Source: Ilex aquifolium (lineage: Eukaryota; Streptophyta; Magnoliopsida; Aquifoliales; Aquifoliaceae). Taken from it: a DNA stretch of 64,000 nucleotides. Positions 11,273-22,505 of this stretch are shown here, piece by piece. The stretch covers positions 24,570,744-24,634,743 of the forward strand of contig OX637393.1 of NCBI GenBank assembly GCA_951799425.1. Direction: 5' to 3'. A program made the translations under genes and the position numbers. The notes beneath the pieces are model-generated. The model was given only the letters and a program-made list of their open reading frames with translations. It did not search any database and was not told the DNA's origin. How positions within the stretch are numbered: position 1 is the stretch's first letter; each line of letters starts with the position of its first letter.

Positions 11273-11524
11273 GTGAAACTGGAACAGGGTATTGAGATGC
11301 TGAAAATTTTCAAGGATTATGATGCCGAGACATCCATTCTAGATGATTTCAATTTTTATGATGAGAGGGAGATGACTTTCCAGGAAAAGAAGGCCAGACA
11401 GCGAGTCAGTTCAACTAAAAATGATTCAGTTGAACTTGCTGATGCTTCGATGAAGAAACTGTCTGAGAACCTCGGTGAAGCCTTACAGTTGGAAGACTGT
11501 AAAGAAGTACCCAAAACAGAATAG
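11273..11524 (+). CDS. ECT: ECT-family YTH protein, last exon with C-terminus
   Basis: Final exon, 83 codons plus TAG, after the acceptor TTTCCTCCAG. It reads VKLEQGIEMLKIFKDYDAE then SILDDFNFYDEREMTFQEKK, the conserved C-terminal helix and tail of the YTH domain, followed by a short charged tail ending in KEVPKTE. The LEQG...FKDY...DDF.FYDERE motif is diagnostic of plant ECT proteins. Phase 0 joins it to the exon ending at 10523. The coding part shows no damage, so despite the large TE-filled intron the gene is probably functional. Confidence 0.92.
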   Translation: MKLEQGIEMLKIFKDYDAETSILDDFNFYDEREMTFQEKKARQRVSSTKNDSVELADASMKKLSENLGEALQLEDCKEVPKTE

Positions 11525-12000
11525 AGCTGTGAGCACTAGAGTTCAGCGTATCACCAGATGACAATTGTTGCATTGACTGCCTGAAGGTGTTAGTTGTATC
11601 TATACTGGGGGTCTGGGTTGCCATCTCTACTCAGACTGACTGCTGACAGCATTTTTGAGGTGGTATTTTCCATCATCCTGGCCAGTCTGGCTGTGAACTA
11701 AATTCTCTCTCTCTCTCTCGATAAAATCAGTTGGATGGTATTTGGGCAAGGCATAGAGGCAGGCTAGAATTATGGGCTTAATTGTTTTTTTTTGTTTTGT
11801 TTTTTTGTATTACCTTTCATTGTTCCTTTGAAGCTGGTTGGTGGTCCTAGGAGTTGTGCATTCTGTGCCTGGTGACATGTTGGTTGTAATTTTAGGTTTT
11901 TGTTTTAGTGCAGGGTAATTATTTTGAGCATCTGCTCAAAGGAAGCTGTAAAATTCCCGATTTGAGTAGAGCAATTTAATGAAAGAGTGCAGCAATGTGT
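11525..12000 (+). other. Probable 3' untranslated region of the ECT gene
   Basis: Unique AT-rich sequence after the stop codon, with a CT-rich run near 11704-11720 and T-tracts near 11786-11810. Several AAT-rich tracts around 11960-12000 could serve as near-upstream polyadenylation elements, but no single cleavage site can be chosen. The 3' limit is an estimate. Confidence 0.45.
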
Positions 12001-12247
12001 AGTTATGGTAGTTCGTTATGCCTGAGTATTTTATTCAGTGGTCTAAATAAACGCAAGTGAAATCTGTACTTGCAAACTCACACGAGTAGTCTATTGGTGT
12101 GGGTTAAGTTAGAGGGAATTAAAAATATAGGCGTCCTGTGTTCGATTTTCACTACCGATTCTCGGGTTTAACAAATACATTTGGTTAGTTTATGATTACA
12201 AATATCTAGAGTTTATTTTATAGTGAATTTAATGTAACTGTGTTTTA

Positions 12248-13194
12248 TGCTCCGTTTGGTATAATAAAAAAATGGAAGGATGAAAAGTTGGAAGAATAGA
12301 AAGTTGGAGGGATAAATAAAATATCATGTTTGGTAAGGAAGGAAAATAAGAAGGATGAAAAAGTGAATGGATTAATTTTCTTTTCAATTCATCAAAATCA
12401 ATCCTTCCAAAATCGGAAGGAAAATGGATGGAAAGTTAATTATTTGCGTTGAGATGTATATTATTTGTTTATATATTTTTTGATATATACATATATTATA
12501 TATACATTAATTTCATATAAAAATACAATTATAAAATATGTATTTATATATATATTTTAAAAAAAATAAAAAAAATTTGAAGTAAAGAAAATATTTTTTT
12601 CATCTTAGCTAGGGGTAAAAATTTTCGACTCAAAACGATGACATGACTCGAACACGACATGAATTTTATGACACTAACTTGATTATAACTTGACATGAAC
12701 TTGAAAATGATCTGACAAGCGAAGAAGAAATATAAAATGCTCATATTCAGTTTAACCCGTCAAATTTAAAATTGACACCATCAACCTGTTTATTTAAAAA
12801 TAAACACTTTCTCTATTTTCTCGTTTGTATGGTAATTTTTTATTCAAAGTTTATGTGGGTCAACACAAATACGAACATGAAAATGATACGAAAATAAACA
12901 GGTCAACTCGCAACTCGACACGACACAATTAGTTAAATGAGTTGAGTTAGGTTTGACTAATATTCGACACAAACCCGTAATGATTCAACACGAATCTGAC
13001 ATGACACGACTCGATTGTTACTTCTAATCTTAGCCAACACAAAAAAAAAATTTAGTTATTTTTATTTTTCATCCATCCTACCAAATATAAATGAAGGAAA
13101 GTGTATCATTCATATTTTCTTTCTTTGAAGGATATAAAATATCCCTCTTACTTTCCATCCTTCATACTTTTCATCTTTTCTATCAAACAGAACA
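12248..13194. mobile_element. Tourist/Harbinger-like MITE carrying a nested insertion
   Basis: Flanked by TTA on both sides (12245-12247 and 13195-13197). Left end TGCTCCGTTTGGTATAATAA; the reversed right end starts TGTTCTGTTTGATA, and both ends then continue into similar GGAAGGATGGAAAG-rich sequence for over 50 bases. Without the inner hAT-like element (12610-13026 plus one 8-bp repeat) it would be about 520 bp. No coding capacity. Confidence 0.75.
12610..13026. mobile_element. hAT-like MITE nested in the Tourist-like MITE
   Basis: 417 bp with a perfect 8-bp target duplication ATCTTAGC (12602-12609 and 13027-13034). Left end TAGGGGTAAAAATTTTCGAC; reversed right end TAGAAGTAACAATCGAGTCG. The 8-bp duplication and TA-GGGGT-like tips fit the hAT superfamily. 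Non-coding, rich in GACACGAC-type repeats near both ends. Confidence 0.8.
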
Positions 13195-13197
13195 TTA

Positions 13198-14088
13198 GAG
13201 ATGTGTATCTTCTTTAAACAAAAAAGAAGAAGAAGAAAAGAAGTCGGTCTCTCTTGCATGAGGAATGCCTATGTAAAAGAGTTAACATGAACAACTTTGG
13301 TTTGTCTTCAAATTTGGGAACCTAATAAGATTTAGTAATAAAATGTATCCAAGGAAGTGATTTATTGGTATATAGAGGTGTGAGGTATGTAAGGCGTATT
13401 CTTTCATAGAGGGGATATATTAGTGTTATTAATCAGCCCAGTCCCGCTGGGTCAACTCAGAAACCCAGCTAAACGGTGGCTAAGCCTGACCAACTCATAT
13501 GTTAGATCGTCTAACCAATCCACCTGCCAAACTCCCAAGGCGGGCGATTTTTAAGAAACCTGGATGAACTAAATCCTTTACATAAATCCGGTTGGGTCAA
13601 AAACAACTTTTTTGAACGTGAGGCTATGGCTAAAGCATACTGTTGATAGGCGCATATTGCTTCTCTCTGATTATTGGGTATCTCTAATGTTTGACTCAAC
13701 CTGAAACTCAAATTTGAGTTAAAAATTGAGTAAAAAATTTAATTTGGTATAGACTTCTCCAATGTACAAATTCAAATTTAAAGAAGGACAAATACAAATT
13801 TAAAGGAAGATAAAATATGGTCTTTTGATCTTTTAAAAGAGTAAAATATGACTATTAAAGATTTGAGTAAATATTTTAGTCTGTTTTGATTTGAGTAAAA
13901 AGTTGAGTCTCCCTTCATTTGGTATAAGTTTGTGTCAAAGATTGGAGCTTGTTTTTAGTTTATTTTTACTCAAATTTAAATTTGAGTAAGATTTTGAGTA
14001 AGGAGCGGAAATGACCTTAGACTTTCTAATGTAGGATGAAATGTTCACGTTGAAATGTCTTCGTGGCTTTTGTCTTTTAATGTCTTCT
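13198..14088. other. Intergenic sequence, nothing recognised
   Basis: AT-rich spacer between the MITE pair and the G2 LTR. Variants of TTTGAGTAAAAA-TTGAGT repeat between about 13700 and 14000, but I cannot assign a family. Short ORFs here lack any motif. Confidence 0.4.
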
Positions 14089-16346
14089 TGTAACGCCCCA
14101 AAATTCCACTTGGACGGTATTACTATCTAAAACCATTCACATCAGGAGAGCAACTAATAATTTCCATAAGTAAAGAAAATTTCATTCATCATGCACAATA
14201 TCTATAACAACATCTAAAAGAATATGCCAAACCATGGTCTTTACATCCAAAAAGAATATGCCCCACTAAGACAAGTACATCAAAAATAACTATTATCTTG
14301 CAGCGGAATGAACACAATATCATTTGTACATTGTCCCAAAATCATCTCCTAGTCTAGGACATAAAAAGAACAACTCTATACATTCCACTCGGGATCCACG
14401 CTTCCATCCAATTGAGTTTCCCAAGCTATCTGCTCATCAACTCCGAGCTCCTCTAAACCATAATCTGAAAAATATATTGTTTGTAGGGGGTGATCACTAA
14501 GCTCTGTAGCAACATCCTCCCAAACTCGATCAAGGTTTTAAAACAAATAAAAGAAGACAAGTCTCTTTTAGAAAATAGCATATATATATATTTTGAGAAT
14601 AGAACCATGATAGTTGTAATGATCTCAAGTGTACGGAAATACAATAAATCAATGACAGAAATAAACTTACAAGAAATTAAAGCAATCCATAAATAAATCA
14701 TTCTATATTCTCATGTATGTTGGTTCATTCCCATTGTCATGTATGTTGGTTGCTTCTCAGGAATCTACACAACGATTCTATCTCGTTCACCCACCACAAA
14801 CCAATCATTCCCCGCAGGGCACATCACAAACTACTTTAGGAAGGGCGTATACCGTCTCCCACGGCATTGACGAATCCTTCCCAAGAAAGGTATACCATCC
14901 CTCAGCCTCGAACTTACGTGAACAATAGTGGTTGCTCTCACAAACAACAATCAACTACAAGTGCTAGGAAACCATCTCACCCCCACTGGGATAGACTAAC
15001 CTCTAACACTTTATGGCAGCTCTCGAAGGCAATTCAAGTCCATCACAACAAACCATACAAGAGATAAAACCAACATTTTTTCTCAACAACCACAATCTTA
15101 GTCAATCACAATTTTCATTAATAAATCAAGTATCACAATTATACAATTCTCAACATACTACAATAATAAAGGAATAAAAATATGCAAGAGATCATATCAA
15201 TAAAATCTTCACAATCTTGATATCAAAATTCTAGGGTTTTGCCAAAAATCATAATTTTTTTGGAACAAGAACAAGTATTAGATGAAAACATGATTTAATC
15301 AATAATAGACATTTAGAAATCAAGAATCCATGTATTTTTCATAACCCAAACATGTATTTAGCAAAACTAAGATTTTAGAAATTCAAGAACAATGTTTCTT
15401 GAACCCAAACATGTATTTTGTTCAAAACTGTGTTTCAATAACAAAGAAACCAAGAACTCATAACTATTTATCATATAACTATCAAGAATATTGAAAACAT
15501 ACATATATAATACCCTAAGCCTCAATGAAAGAATTTGAGAAGAATCCCCTACATTGCTGCTTAATTTTTGTGTGAAGAACTAGAAGATTTGATCCTTCCC
15601 ACTTGAATCAACCCTTGAATTTCTTGTTTTTCCCCTTCTTTCCTTCCTCTCTAAGCCTCTTTATGGTTTGCATTGATGAAAATGGGTTGCAAATGGGAGA
15701 GAAAACACCCAAAACAAGTCTGAGTCGTGAAGCCTTCAGTTTGGCGCGTCCGGACGCGTGTTTTGTGCTGTCCGGACGCATGTTTTTGCGTCCAAGTTTC
15801 TGCCATACGCGTCCAGACGCGTTTCTATTCCCGTCCGGACGCGGATGACAGTATACCCTCAACTTCCAGATCAATTTTGACCTATTTAGAAGCCGATTCA
15901 GACAATTTTCGTCAAATACACTTTTGTAGCCCTTGAAGTCTAGTTTCTACTGTCCAAAATTCAGATAAATTAGAGTTAGGAATAAAAAGTTATAGCTAAA
16001 ATACTAAGGTAGTGTCAAATTCCTTCCCATCCGAATTCTTTCTAAAATGTGTTTCAACTCCGAGATACTTCCTAACTTCTAATACACCCTATATTACCTC
16101 TCCCAAAGTTTCTCGATCTTCCGGATTCAATGGAAATCTTATTTTGACTTAAAAATGTTTAGAAACTTACCTAACAACCTTTTCCAAGTTTAAACGCATT
16201 CGAAACTTAAACTTCATAGTCACTTTGCCTCCCTAGTATTTATTCCTACTATTACAATCTATATGGTTCATGCTTAGGTCATGAGATATATAAGAATTAC
16301 TAAATAATTACATTACTATATTAATACAAACATGTGGGGGTTTACA
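14089..16346 (-). repeat. G2 3' LTR
   Basis: 2258 bp from TGTAACGCCCC to GGTTTACA (TGTAA...TTACA ends). The first 400 bp match 27295-27700. On the - strand a TATA-like CATAAAGAGG sits near 15658-15666, with a palindrome cluster upstream of it at 15745-15844. Confidence 0.88.
15745..15844 (-). promoter_or_regulatory. Palindrome cluster in G2 U3 (CGCGTCCGGACGCG type)
   Basis: Five copies or variants in 100 bp: CGCGTCCGGACGCG at 15745-15758 (perfect 14-bp palindrome), GTCCGGAC at 15770-15777, a half-decayed GCGTCCAAG at 15788, ACGCGTCCAGACGCGT at 15807-15822 (one mismatch), CGTCCGGACG at about 15832-15841. They lie upstream of the presumed TATA box in transcription direction. Confidence 0.8.
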
Positions 16347-16363
16347 ATCGACCCTCCTTAAAG
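16347..16363 (-). promoter_or_regulatory. G2 polypurine tract
   Basis: On the - strand CTTTAAGGAGGGTCGAT borders the 3' LTR. Confidence 0.75.
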
Positions 16364-16387
16364 AAAGTTTCGTTCTCGAAACTTACC

Positions 16388-17535
16388 TTAAGTAGAGAAC
16401 AAATGAGGGTATTTCTCTCGCATCTCCAGCTCTGGTTCCCAAGTAGCTTCCTCCACCCCATGATGTTGCCACAAGACTTTCACCAGTTGGATGACTTTAT
16501 TGCGAAACACCTTTTCCTTGGTATCCAGAATCTCCACCGGTTGTTCTTCATATGTTGCTCCATCTTGAATTTTAATTCCCTCCAAATCCACGACATGCTT
16601 TGTATCCGTCCTTAACATTGACACATGGAACACATCATGTACCCCTGACAACTGAGCTGGTAACCGAAGTTGATACGCCACTTTGCCCACCGCTTTGATC
16701 ACTTCAAATGGTCCGATGTACCTTGGAGCTAATTTTCCCTTCTTGCCAAATCTAAATACTCCCTTTCTAGGTGACACCTTGAGGAACACATAGTCCCCCT
16801 CTTGGAATTCCAAGGGTCTTCGTCTTCTATCCGCATAGCTTTTCTGTCTACTTTGTGCCGTGCGTAGTCTCTCTCGGATGAGTTGAATTTTCTCCGTAGT
16901 CTCCCGAACAATTTCTGGCCCAAACAAGCTACTTTCTTCAGCTTCCAACCAACCAGTCGGGGACCTACATGGTCTTCCATACAATGCCTCATAAGGTGTC
17001 ATGCCAATGCTAGATTGAAAACTATTGTTATATGCAAATTCCACCAACGGTAAATGATCACTCCAACTTCCCTTGAAGTCCAACACCCAAGCACGTAACA
17101 TGTCCTCCAAAATCTGTATCACTTTCTCGGATTGGCCATCCGTTTGAGGATGAAAAGCAGTGCTGAAGTGCAACTCTGTCCCCATAGCTCGTTGTAGACT
17201 TTGCCAAAATTGCGCCACAAAACGAGAATCACGATCCGACACAATAGAGAGTGGAACTCCATGCAATCGAACAATCTCGCGAATATAAAGCTTGCTCAAG
17301 GTCTCTAAAGTGTCAGTGGTCTTCATACTCAAGAAATGCGCGGACTTGGTGAATCTATCAACAATGACCCATACGACATTATGCCCGCGTGAAGTCCGTG
17401 GAAAGCCAGACACGAAATCCATGGTGATGTGATCCCACTTCCACTCTGGGATAGGTAAGGACTGTAGTAATCCTCCGGGTTTCTGATGCTCAATCTTCAC
17501 CTGCTGACACACCGCGCACTTTGCAATGTACTTAG
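16388..17535 (-). pseudogene. G2 integrase (core to C-terminus), cut off by element B
   Basis: The frame runs from AKCAVCQQVKIEHQKPGGLLQ (second half of the HHCC zinc finger) through WDHITMDFVSGFPRTSRGHN, VVWVIVDRFTKSAHF, SIVSDRDSRFVAQFW and FHPQTDGQSEKVIQ (catalytic D, D, E all present), then the GPY/F-type region KGKLAPRYIGPFEVIKAVG and the chromodomain-like end VLWQHHGVEEATWEPELEM. No stop in 380 codons. The N-terminal half continues at 24316 on the far side of B, where the frame ends KGMKQDVAK. Confidence 0.92.
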
Positions 17536-19399
17536 TGATGAGCACAAAATATTGTATATTTCAAGGCCTCATTACATGCATTTTAACTCAACTTTTGCAT
17601 CTCATTACATGCCGATTTTATGAATAATGTTGAATTCTTGATGTTGCATGTTTTTATAGCTTAAATCATGTATTTTAGGACCTTGCAACTATGTTGGATG
17701 TGTGGTGAGGGCATGGACACATTACATGAAGATTTGGAGGCTTAAAAGTGAAGAAATCAAGGAGGTATTGGTGTTTGGTAACAAAGGCGCCAGCAACCAC
17801 ACCACTGGGTTGAAGAACCTCGGTTTTCATCCATTTTGACCATGATCCACTTCGAATCGGAAAAATTTCAAAACATGAAAGTTGTATATCTGGATGTTTT
17901 CTGTATTGTGTCAAAATTTTAGCTCAATCAAACGGTTGGATCAAAATTTATGCCGATTCTACGAAAAGTGGTCCGGAGTAGAAAACAGTACCGGTACTAT
18001 AACGTTCCGGTACTGCGTACCGGTACTTCGAACTCCAGAAGGTTTAGAGTACTGGTACACAGTACCGGTACGCTCCCAGAACAACCCATAACTCTTCTCC
18101 ACTTGCTTGGGGGTCCCACCATTGATTCTCCCACACCTAGGCCGACATTTTATCCCTACAACCATGCCTCCTACACCCTACTTGAATACATTTTGAAGGC
18201 TTGGGCATTAAGGGAAGAGAGAGAGAAAGGGGGCTGCCATGTGGGTTGCAGGCTAGCTCTTCCTTAGCCTGTCAAGAGCCATAACTCAGCCTCCCATTGA
18301 TGGGAGGCCTGCACACAGCTAGGGGGGACCACCATGCACGAAAATTGAAGGCTAACTCTCCAATATATTCAGCATTTACACATTGTATTGGGGTGGCTAC
18401 CTAAGCTTAGATAGTTCCTAGGAAGAAGAAGATGAATAGTAGAATAGAAATTTATGTTTTTGCATTTTTCTTCCATCATTTCAGTTGTAGTTTATTGTAA
18501 GGATCTTGTAATCTTCATTCCTTTCCTTTAATGTCATTTATTTCAAGTATATTTCAAGTTTAGTCTTGCATTTTAGATTTCACCATTAATGCTTTCAAGT
18601 TCTTCATTTTTCAAGCTTTAAAATGGGTATTGAATATTTTTCTTCTTAGTTTAAGTTTTCTTGCATTAGTTCAAGTTCCATGCTTCATTTCTTCATTATG
18701 TCCATTTACATTATGCATGTCTTTCATTTTATCATGAGTAGCTAGATTTTAAGTTGGTTAATCCAAGGGAGAATTCCTCTTAAGTGTGCCACTTCAACTC
18801 ACTTTCATTCCTCCTCTCAGAGTATGATGGCTCGGTTTGACTGGGTTGGGGTGAGGACATGGTTGTGAGTTCTTGATACACCGTAGGCATCGTCACGGGG
18901 TATGCTTGAATCCTCACCTCCATTTTAGTCCCGAGCTTCCCACGAATCAATCGTACATCTAGGCTCTATTGGAGGAAGGCTTGAGTTGACTTGGTATTCC
19001 TATTGGAATGACCACTTTGGATTAGCCAACATTTGTTTTCATTGCATTTTCATTCAAAAACTTCACTCACAAAACACAAACACAAGATTTTACATTTTCC
19101 CTTTTGTTCACCAAAATCACTTTCACACACTCGAACTTTCCTTCCCTGAGGAGACGACCTTGGAATACTTTTCCAAGTAAAACACCGACACACAAAAGAC
19201 TCTTTGCGATTGGGGAGCACTTTTGTTCACACACCCGCATTTCATTCACATTTTGTTCATTCCATTTTCCACCAATCCATTGTTGCCTAATCTCTTGTAT
19301 CATTCCGAGGGAGAGTGACACTCCCTTCACACATACACCATATACACATTAAAGGGATGATATTAAGGGGTTAGGAACTACAACGTTTTTGCTCAATCA
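17536..19399 (+). repeat. Element B 5' LTR
   Basis: 1864 bp, near identical to 22506-24315 apart from a 61-bp segment in the palindrome cluster (missing from the 3' LTR) and a short replacement near 17600-17612. High identity implies a young insertion. Confidence 0.92.
17988..18071 (+). promoter_or_regulatory. Palindrome cluster in B 5' LTR (GTACCGGTAC)
   Basis: GTACCGGTAC at 17988-17997, 18017-18026 and 18062-18071; variants TTCCGGTAC near 18006 and GTACTGGTAC at 18049-18058. It lies about 450 bp from the LTR start, presumably in U3; no clear TATA box follows. Confidence 0.8.
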
Positions 19400-19402
19400 T
19401 TT

Positions 19403-19420
19403 TGGCGCCGTTGCCGGGGA
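19403..19420 (+). promoter_or_regulatory. Element B primer-binding site (tRNA-Asp)
   Basis: TGGCGCCGTTGCCGGGGA, exactly complementary to the 3' end of plant tRNA-Asp (CCCCGGCAACGGCGCCA), three bases after the LTR. This primer is usual for Athila-lineage elements. Confidence 0.9.
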
Positions 19421-19530
19421 AGGTTAAGAAGGGTGATTTTGGGCGGCATGGTAAGTCTCGTGATTTTCATCACGGGCCAAGGTATGTCGTTTCTTTTGTA
19501 AATATTTTGTTTTATTTTGTGTTTTGTATT

Positions 19531-20424
19531 ATGTCTTATAATTTTTATGAAAATGTATATAATGCCCAAAGTTTTCAAAATGTGTGTGAGATTTGTGATG
19601 AGTATGGGCATGTTACTAGTGAGTGCCCAAGAATGGCCTCTTATTTTGAAAACGTTTGTGAAATTTGTGGTTAGTATGAACACCTCACTAATGAATGCCC
19701 AAGATATTATCCGGTTCAAGACTTTGCATGCGAAGGTTCAAATTCATTTTTGGCCTCTGAAAATTTTTACCCCAATCATTATGTTACACCGAGTTATCCG
19801 AGTTATGGTTGGGAGAATGAATCTCATGATTTTTCATCCAATCTCACACCACCAAATGAATTTTACCATTATCCAACGTATGAGGACTCAACTGAACAAG
19901 AATTGGAAAATACGTTTTACGAGTTTATGCAAAGCCAAATGGAATGGAATGCCAAAATAACCCAACAACTTAATACATTGACTAATGCTATAATTGCTAT
20001 GGATGAAGAACAACATTTGGAGCATAGTCAATGTATTGAGGATGATCATACCAATGAAATGCATAGTGATGTTGAATCTCCCACCACTCTAGATTGTGAA
20101 ACATTTAATGAGGATATCATCGCACAAGAGGCTAATGAGCCCAAGGTCATTTTGCCATCTAAGTGTGGTGTTGAGATTCACATTTCTCAACTTGGGGAGG
20201 GCATTGCAATGGAGTTAAGTGTAGAAAGTTTTCAAGACAAATTGTATACGCCATTGTTGAGATTGCATAAACTTGCCTACACTTCTATTTGGTTGAGATT
20301 TTTGACTTCTTATCCTTTGTATTGTTGGATAGATGGATTAGTAAGGGCATTTATACAACAAAAAAATTGTAAAATCAAAAAAATCAATGGGCGCAAGTTC
20401 ATATCCGAATTGAAGCCGGATTGA
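19531..20424 (+). pseudogene. Small gag-like zinc-knuckle protein of element B
   Basis: One frame of 297 codons starting MSYNFYENVYNAQSF with a single internal TAG (19672-19674). The N-terminus carries two tandem CCHC knuckles: CEICDEYGHVTSEC and CEICG*YEHLTNEC, the second containing the TAG. The middle is acidic and Tyr/Pro/Asn-rich (PSYGWENESHDF, PPNEFYHYPTYEDSTEQELE), followed by a possible short coiled coil (QMEWNAKITQQLNTLTNAI). The C-terminal 100 residues contain hydrophobic LLRLHKLAYTSIWLRFL and end EPKVILP...ISELKPD. I recognise no capsid domain. The matching ORF in F shows the protein is characteristic of this family; a role in RNA packaging is inferred only from the knuckles. Confidence 0.7.
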
Positions 20425-20609
20425 CATGAGCCCTCTTTGTTTTACTTTCATGTACATAGTAGTTAGATTTCTTTTATTGTTATATTTTTATTTTCATAAA
20501 TGTTGTAGTGTAGATTTTAGCATGAAGGTTGTTTACCTCTTCCTAATTTGGACTCATTTCACTTTGAGCATCATTGTAGCAAATCTTATTGGGTATCATG
20601 TTCTAGTCT

Positions 20610-20622
20610 AAGTTGGGGGGTG
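20610..20622 (+). promoter_or_regulatory. Internal polypurine-like motif 1 in B
   Basis: AAGTTGGGGGGTG, identical to the true polypurine tract at 22493-22505 but 1.9 kb upstream and just after the ORF. Confidence 0.55.
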
Positions 20623-20664
20623 TAAACAAGCTTTTTGTGTTTTATTTTTCCGTTAATGTATACT

Positions 20665-20717
20665 AAAGAAAAAGAAAAAAAAAAAAGAGAAAAGAAAAAA
20701 AAAAAAAAAAAAAAAGA
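20665..20717 (+). repeat. A-rich low-complexity tract
   Basis: Long A/AG run (AAAGAAAAAG then more than 15 A) between the first and second polypurine-like motifs. Confidence 0.8.
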
Positions 20718-20770
20718 GGGGTATCTCATTCCCCGTTTTACTTTCATTTTTCTCATTGCATGATTCATTG

Positions 20771-20807
20771 TGCATTGAGGACAATGCATGGTTTAAGTTG
20801 GGGGGTG
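20771..20807 (+). promoter_or_regulatory. Stem-loop plus second polypurine-like motif in B
   Basis: TGCATTG-AGGA-CAATGCA forms a perfect 7-bp stem with a 4-base loop at 20771-20788, followed by AAGTTGGGGGGTG at 20795-20807. The same arrangement occurs after pol in E (63331) and A (42862). Confidence 0.65.
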
Positions 20808-22492
20808 AGGTGCACCATTTACATTTTCCACCACTTTTTGTATAAAATAATGAAAAATGTGAAAATTTTGAAAAATTTTGGTTCCAATATTGAACTATAT
20901 TCCCCTATCCTAATGGTTATGAGATTTGTGATTACTTGATCTTCATTTTGAACTTTGAATACATGAGCACATTATAGAAGTTTATCCTATTGTTAAGAGT
21001 ATCACATACTTGTTTGCTTTTGAACTCAACCATGAGTGCACCATGAACTTGTAATTTTTGTAATTTACGGATTGAGTTCACATTTGAGTGCTTGACATGA
21101 ATAGTGAAGATGAGTAAGAACCCATGTGAGCTTTAATGCCAATCCTTGTTTGGAGGGAACTTACATTTACTCAAGGAACAATTTTTCAAATTCCAAATTT
21201 GTTCAATAATCTCATTATGCTTGTTTTAGTTAGGTGCATTTGGGTAGTTAATTGACTTTGTCTTGATATGTACAATGATCTCCCATGCCTATCTAGAAAT
21301 GATCTTAGGCCATCTTTGAAATGATTTGAGCCTTTGCCTTTTTCTTGTGAAAAATTTATCTCTAGTGCCATGATTGAGCCTTAATTGTAAATTCGTTTCT
21401 ATGCCACACATGTAACCAAGCCATTGAAAAATGATAAATATCTACCTTACCTTGGTTGTTCCTAGAGCGGGATATGATTTGATCGTAAAAGAAAAGGAAG
21501 TATGGTGTGGAAACTCAAACAAAAGGAATAAATGATGTTGAAACTCAAAAGAATTGAATGGAAAAAGAATGAAAATCCAAGAAAAGGAAGAAAAGGGGTG
21601 AAAGAAGAAAAGAAAGAGAAAAAGAAAAGGAAAATGTTAAGGAAAAGAAGAAAAAAGAAACAAAGAGTGTGGTGATAGTGTTAGCCTAGAAATCCCATAA
21701 AAGGGAGATCTTTTTGAAATAAAGGTCATTCACTCGGAATAACCCTCTTTGTTATCCTATATCCTTCGTTTCCCTTACCTCAATATCACCCCAAGGCCTC
21801 ATTACAACCCGTGAAAGTCCTAAATGATCTAGAGAAAGCATGGGGGATGCATACTTTGAAAAGAACAAGAGAAGTTGGTTTTGCTATCAAATGCCCTAGC
21901 ATTCCCTTCATGAGATTATGCCAAGGTTGTTTCATTTTTATGCATACTTCATTTTTGGATTATATGTGAGTATACTTCATTTTGAGCACAAGATTCCATC
22001 TCACATATACACATGGAGAGCATGCCAAGATAACTAGAGTGTGATTCATTGTGAGAGACACCCTTGGTGAGTTTGCATCGAAGCTTAATTTGGATAGCCA
22101 AAGTGAATGTGAACTCCATTGTGTAAATGTTTAAATTACATGCTCATTTCACACACACACGAGTTTGAAAATGAATGTGTATGTGGATATTCTAGAATAG
22201 CATTTAAGGCTATGATGTGTCTCATGTGTGATTAGTTCGGGTGTGTTGAGCAAGCTATTTTGACATCCCAGAGCTAATTAAGATAAGGGAATATGCTTTA
22301 ATATTGGATACAAGGAAGAGAAGTTTGTAGGTACCTTCACTGAAAACCTTCACGAGACAAAACTCGTCCACTAGGGATCACCTAGGGGTTTACAGGCTTG
22401 TTGCATGTGCTAAATGCAATTGCGGAATTAGTATATGTTTTATTTTGTTTGCATGCTTTTTACATTTTTTTTGCTAGGGACTAGCAAAACTT
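20808..22492 (+). other. Non-coding 3' interior of element B
   Basis: No ORF beyond about 60 codons. A purine-rich stretch of AAAGAAAAGG variants runs from about 21485 to 21665. No recognisable domain or remnants of pol. Confidence 0.6.
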
Positions 22493-22505
22493 AAGTTGGG
22501 GGGTG
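22493..22505 (+). promoter_or_regulatory. Element B polypurine tract
   Basis: AAGTTGGGGGGTG abuts the 3' LTR (TGATGAGC). Confidence 0.85.

Noticed and set aside
14719-15067. Frames with a match near 46974-47252 as a gene family
   Set aside because: Both lie in related gypsy LTRs (G2 and G3); the similarity is LTR homology.
18986-19352. Short frames repeated at 23902-24268 as duplicated genes
   Set aside because: They lie in the two LTRs of element B and are duplicated for that reason; no conserved domain.
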